Shown: positions 6,910 to 8,565 of the stretch, in pieces
Layout: each line of letters begins with the position of its first letter
Position numbering within the stretch: position 1 is the stretch's first letter
Assembly: GCA_013698285.1 (NCBI GenBank)
Contig: JACCVE010000100.1
Span: 1 to 8,565 of the forward strand
Direction: 5' to 3'
Source: Chloroflexia bacterium
Lineage (GTDB): Bacteria > Chloroflexota > Chloroflexia > Thermomicrobiales > UBA6265
DNA: 8,565 bases
Translations under genes and position numbers: made by a program
Notes under the pieces: model-generated
The model's database searches: none
Told to the model about the DNA's origin: nothing
What the model saw: only the letters and a program-made list of their open reading frames with translations

Positions 6910-7944
6910 CTAGGGGAGAGCGCTGGGGACCGGCATCTGGCCGTAATACCCCATCATGGCGCGGTCCACGGCCGCGATCGCCTGGTGGGCGTCCAGCCCC
7001 AGGAAGGTGCCCGTGACCTCGCCCCGCAGGGCGGGCTCGGTGCTGAAGATCGACCCGCCGTAGCCGATCGTCATCGCTCGGGCGTCCTGGCCCTTGGCCG
7101 CCCCGGGCCGCGCCAGGACGTGAGACGCCTCGGCCAGGTGGTGGGCTCCGGCCAGCGTCGACGCGCTCAGCAAGATCATCGGCGGCTCGACATTTCGCAC
7201 CGTCTGGGCCAAGTCGTCCAGCGGCATGTTGGCCCCGAGGTAGACGATGCCGTAACCCCGGCGGGAGAGGAATAGGCAGATCAGCAACAACCCGACCTCG
7301 TGCGACTCCCCCTCGACGCAGGCGGCGACGATTGGCCCGCGGCCGACCTCCGGCCGGGACAGGTTGAACAGTGTCCCGATCTTCCGCAGCACGTAGTGAC
7401 TGGAGTAGTGCTCGGCGCTGACCCCCACCTCGCCCCGGGCCCACCGTTCGCCGATCTCGGTCAGTACCGGCTGCAACACCTGGAGGCAGACCGATTCGAC
7501 GCCGCCGATCGCAAGCGCCTCTTCCACGAACGGCTCGGCCGTCACCGCGTCGAAGGCCACCAGGGCGTCGGTGATCTCCGGGACAAACCGTGCCAGCGGC
7601 GATGCCGGGATGTCGCCGTTCCCCGCGCGGCGGGCGCCATCACCGGGGCTTTCGTGCCCAAGGTGGCCCGGGCCGGTCCGCGGTGCGAGATCGCCCTGTT
7701 CCTGGCGATGGAGCTGGATCGCCTGGCTGATCGTCATCCCCTCACTGGTCTGTTCACGCAACCAGCGGATCAGGGCAATGTCGCGCTCCGAATAGAGGCG
7801 GTGGTTCCCCTCCGTCCGGGTCGGATTGGGTATGCCGTAGCGACGCTCCCAGGCCCGGAACGTATCGGCCGGGACGCCGGTGCGCTGCACCACGGCCCGC
7901 GTGTTATACACTGGGTCTACCTTCAAACGGTCGAGAACGACCAC
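6910..7944 (-). CDS. MerR-type regulator with cobalamin-binding domain (CarH-like photoreceptor repressor)
   Basis: A 344-residue protein in three parts. The MerR winged helix (about 10-82) has VYNTRAVVQRTGVPADTFR, then AWERRYGIPNPTR and NHRLYSERDI. A Gly/Pro-rich linker (85-115) follows. The helical bundle (117-195) contains W168, nine residues, then E178-H179: the Wx9EH signature that caps adenosylcobalamin in CarH. The Rossmann-type B12 domain (203-340) has E213-x-H215-x-x-G218, the lower-ligand His motif, SAST (260-263) and GYGG (294-297). CarH proteins bind DNA as tetramers in the dark with AdoCbl and let go when light breaks the Co-C bond. In Thermus CarH the residue after the Trp is His132, which then binds cobalt; here it is Ala169. 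The GTG start at 7944 is 10 bases from AGGAGG (7955-7960); TTG 7926 is an alternative. No carotenoid genes are in view, so its targets are unknown. Confidence 0.87.
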   Translation of the reverse strand: MVVLDRLKVDPVYNTRAVVQRTGVPADTFRAWERRYGIPNPTRTEGNHRLYSERDIALIRWLREQTSEGMTISQAIQLHRQEQGDLAPRTGPGHLGHESPGDGARRAGNGDIPASPLARFVPEITDALVAFDAVTAEPFVEEALAIGGVESVCLQVLQPVLTEIGERWARGEVGVSAEHYSSHYVLRKIGTLFNLSRPEVGRGPIVAACVEGESHEVGLLLICLFLSRRGYGIVYLGANMPLDDLAQTVRNVEPPMILLSASTLAGAHHLAEASHVLARPGAAKGQDARAMTIGYGGSIFSTEPALRGEVTGTFLGLDAHQAIAAVDRAMMGYYGQMPVPSALP

Positions 7945-7949
7945 CGCAT
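7923..7949 (-). CDS. Possible 8-residue leader ORF overlapping the regulator start
   Basis: On the minus strand an ATG (7949-7947) lies 5 bases after a perfect AGGAGG, the best translation signal in this region. It encodes only MRWSFSTV before TGA (7925-7923). The regulator's GTG (7944) is in another frame 5 bases inside this ORF, and an in-frame TTG (7926-7924) overlaps its stop as TTGA, a form typical of translational coupling. It could be a regulatory leader that sets regulator expression, or a chance ATG beside a GTG start. Confidence 0.3.
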   Translation of the reverse strand: MRWSFSTV

Positions 7950-7967
7950 CCTTACCTCCTGGGCGGC

Positions 7968-7996
7968 ACTATAGGCTCGTGTCCACCGACCTGCAA
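7968..7996 (-). promoter_or_regulatory. Likely promoter of the CarH-like regulator
   Basis: On the minus strand TATAGT (7973-7968) matches TATAAT at 5 of 6 bases. A 17-base spacer separates it from TTGCAG (7996-7991), which shares only TTG with the -35 consensus. The start of transcription would be near 7961, right at the AGGAGG, so the leader would be very short. A weak -35 suits a controlled promoter. Confidence 0.5.
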
Positions 7997-8005
7997 TATT
8001 CTGCA
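7992..8005. promoter_or_regulatory. TGCA-N6-TGCA palindrome, candidate operator
   Basis: Two TGCA half-sites (7992-7995 and 8002-8005) flank a six-base AT-rich core. The first overlaps the predicted -35 box of the regulator and the pair lies in the divergent region before the lipoprotein. The placement fits an autoregulatory site for the CarH-like protein. The half-sites are short, and no match to a known CarH operator is claimed. Confidence 0.35.
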
Positions 8006-8113
8006 CAACAATCGCCCGGGTTTTTAGGTGACTGGCGCACGGCTTCCGGTGGCCGGCGGGGAAGTGAGCCCAGACGTTGGCGAGGTCCTCTCGGGGGGCG
8101 AAGTGCCCTGCTG

Positions 8114-8565
8114 ATGTCGGTGCTGGCGGTCTCGCTCGTCGCCTGCGGGGACGATGGCGATGATCGACGCTTCGCGACGGACGACCGGCCGACCTTCGTC
8201 GCGGGCTCGCCGACCCCGGGCCCCACACTGACGCCGCGGCCGACCGCGACGCCCGCCACCCCGGCCGCCTCTCCCGAATCCCTCCTGGTGCCCGCCGGTG
8301 GGGCGTCCTCCTTCGCATTCGTCCTCGGCGGTGAGCTCTGGCTGGCCGACCCGGCCGCGAACGTCGTCGCAGCGGTTCCCGGTCAGTTCCCCGGCGAGAT
8401 CCTTGCCTTTGACCAGCATGGCCCATCCGGCGCGGCGGCGATGGTCCTGAGCGACACGGACACGGTGTCGCTGGTCGTCATCGACGCCACGGGCGAGGTC
8501 CGGCGGGGCACACCCGACTTGGCCGCCACCCTGCGCGACGTGGCTCCAGGCGCCCGTCCGGTCTC
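8114..8565 (+). CDS. Lipoprotein of unknown function, N-terminal part (runs off the window)
   Basis: The frame stays open from ATG 8114 to the window edge, about 150 codons. It begins MSVLAVSLVAC: a hydrophobic stretch ending in the lipobox LVAC (Cys11), then Gly and Asp residues, so the mature protein should be lipid-anchored outside the membrane. Residues 30-56 form a Pro/Thr/Ala-rich tether. After it come strand-like segments such as FAFVLGGELWLAD and VSLVVIDATGEVR, which suggest a beta-propeller or similar all-beta domain, but too little is visible to name it. The start is uncertain: from ATG 8114 the signal peptide has no basic residues, and no good Shine-Dalgarno precedes it. The frame is open upstream to GTG 7979 and includes several Arg residues just before the hydrophobic part, so a longer N-terminus is possible. 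It is divergent from the CarH-like gene. Confidence 0.6.
   Translation, partial: MSVLAVSLVACGDDGDDRRFATDDRPTFVAGSPTPGPTLTPRPTATPATPAASPESLLVPAGGASSFAFVLGGELWLADPAANVVAAVPGQFPGEILAFDQHGPSGAAAMVLSDTDTVSLVVIDATGEVRRGTPDLAATLRDVAPGARPV

Noticed and set aside
7300..7974. 224-codon plus-strand open frame opposite the CarH-like gene
   Set aside because: There is no recognisable domain or ribosome site, and the minus-strand frame carries several precise MerR and B12-domain motifs.
8028..8114. 28-codon GTG frame ending TGATG at the lipoprotein ATG
   Set aside because: The stop/start overlap is attractive, but the peptide has no recognisable features and its GTG has no ribosome site. It is noted only because the lipoprotein start is uncertain.

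Overview
The window is high-GC bacterial chromosome with short intergenic gaps. The most likely source is a member of the Chloroflexota close to the Thermomicrobia (Sphaerobacter-like). This is an inference from base composition, the hrcA-grpE-dnaK order under a CIRCE operator, the peptide-type binding protein beside a ThuA/Gfo-Idh-MocA pair, and the style of the lipoprotein. No rRNA or other marker gene is present to settle it.

Layout, left to right. (1) 1-2061 is a carbohydrate-type block on the plus strand: the C-terminal tail of a probable family-5 ABC solute-binding protein, a ThuA-domain protein, and a Gfo/Idh/MocA NAD(P)-dependent dehydrogenase. The last two resemble the thuA-thuB pair that handles trehalose-type disaccharides through 3-keto sugars in rhizobia. 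(2) 2062-2367 is a gap holding an imperfect long inverted repeat, a clear sigma-70-type promoter with an extended -10, and a perfect CIRCE operator. (3) 2368-6213 is the class I heat-shock operon hrcA-grpE-dnaK, closed by a strong intrinsic terminator. A 12-bp hairpin lies between hrcA and grpE, and no dnaJ follows. (4) 6385-6876 is a small DinB/YfiT-fold protein with its three metal-site histidines. (5) 6910-7944, on the minus strand and convergent with (4), is a MerR-type regulator with a cobalamin-binding C-terminus and the Wx9EH signature of CarH-type photoreceptors. The histidine that takes over the cobalt in Thermus CarH after light is Ala here. A tiny 8-residue reading frame with the best Shine-Dalgarno overlaps its start. 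(6) From 8114 to the right edge is the beginning of a lipoprotein, transcribed divergently from the regulator.

How the parts work together: HrcA binds the CIRCE at the transcription start and represses its own operon, so GrpE (nucleotide exchange) and DnaK (Hsp70) rise together under heat or unfolding stress. The ThuA-like/dehydrogenase pair probably belongs with the transporter that ends at the left edge. The CarH-like regulator probably controls its own promoter; its other targets cannot be seen here. I found no CRISPR array, insertion sequence, tRNA or rRNA. Nothing in the window amounts to a wholly new system. The parts most worth a second look are the CarH-like regulator with its leader ORF and operator, and the hairpin inside the heat-shock operon.
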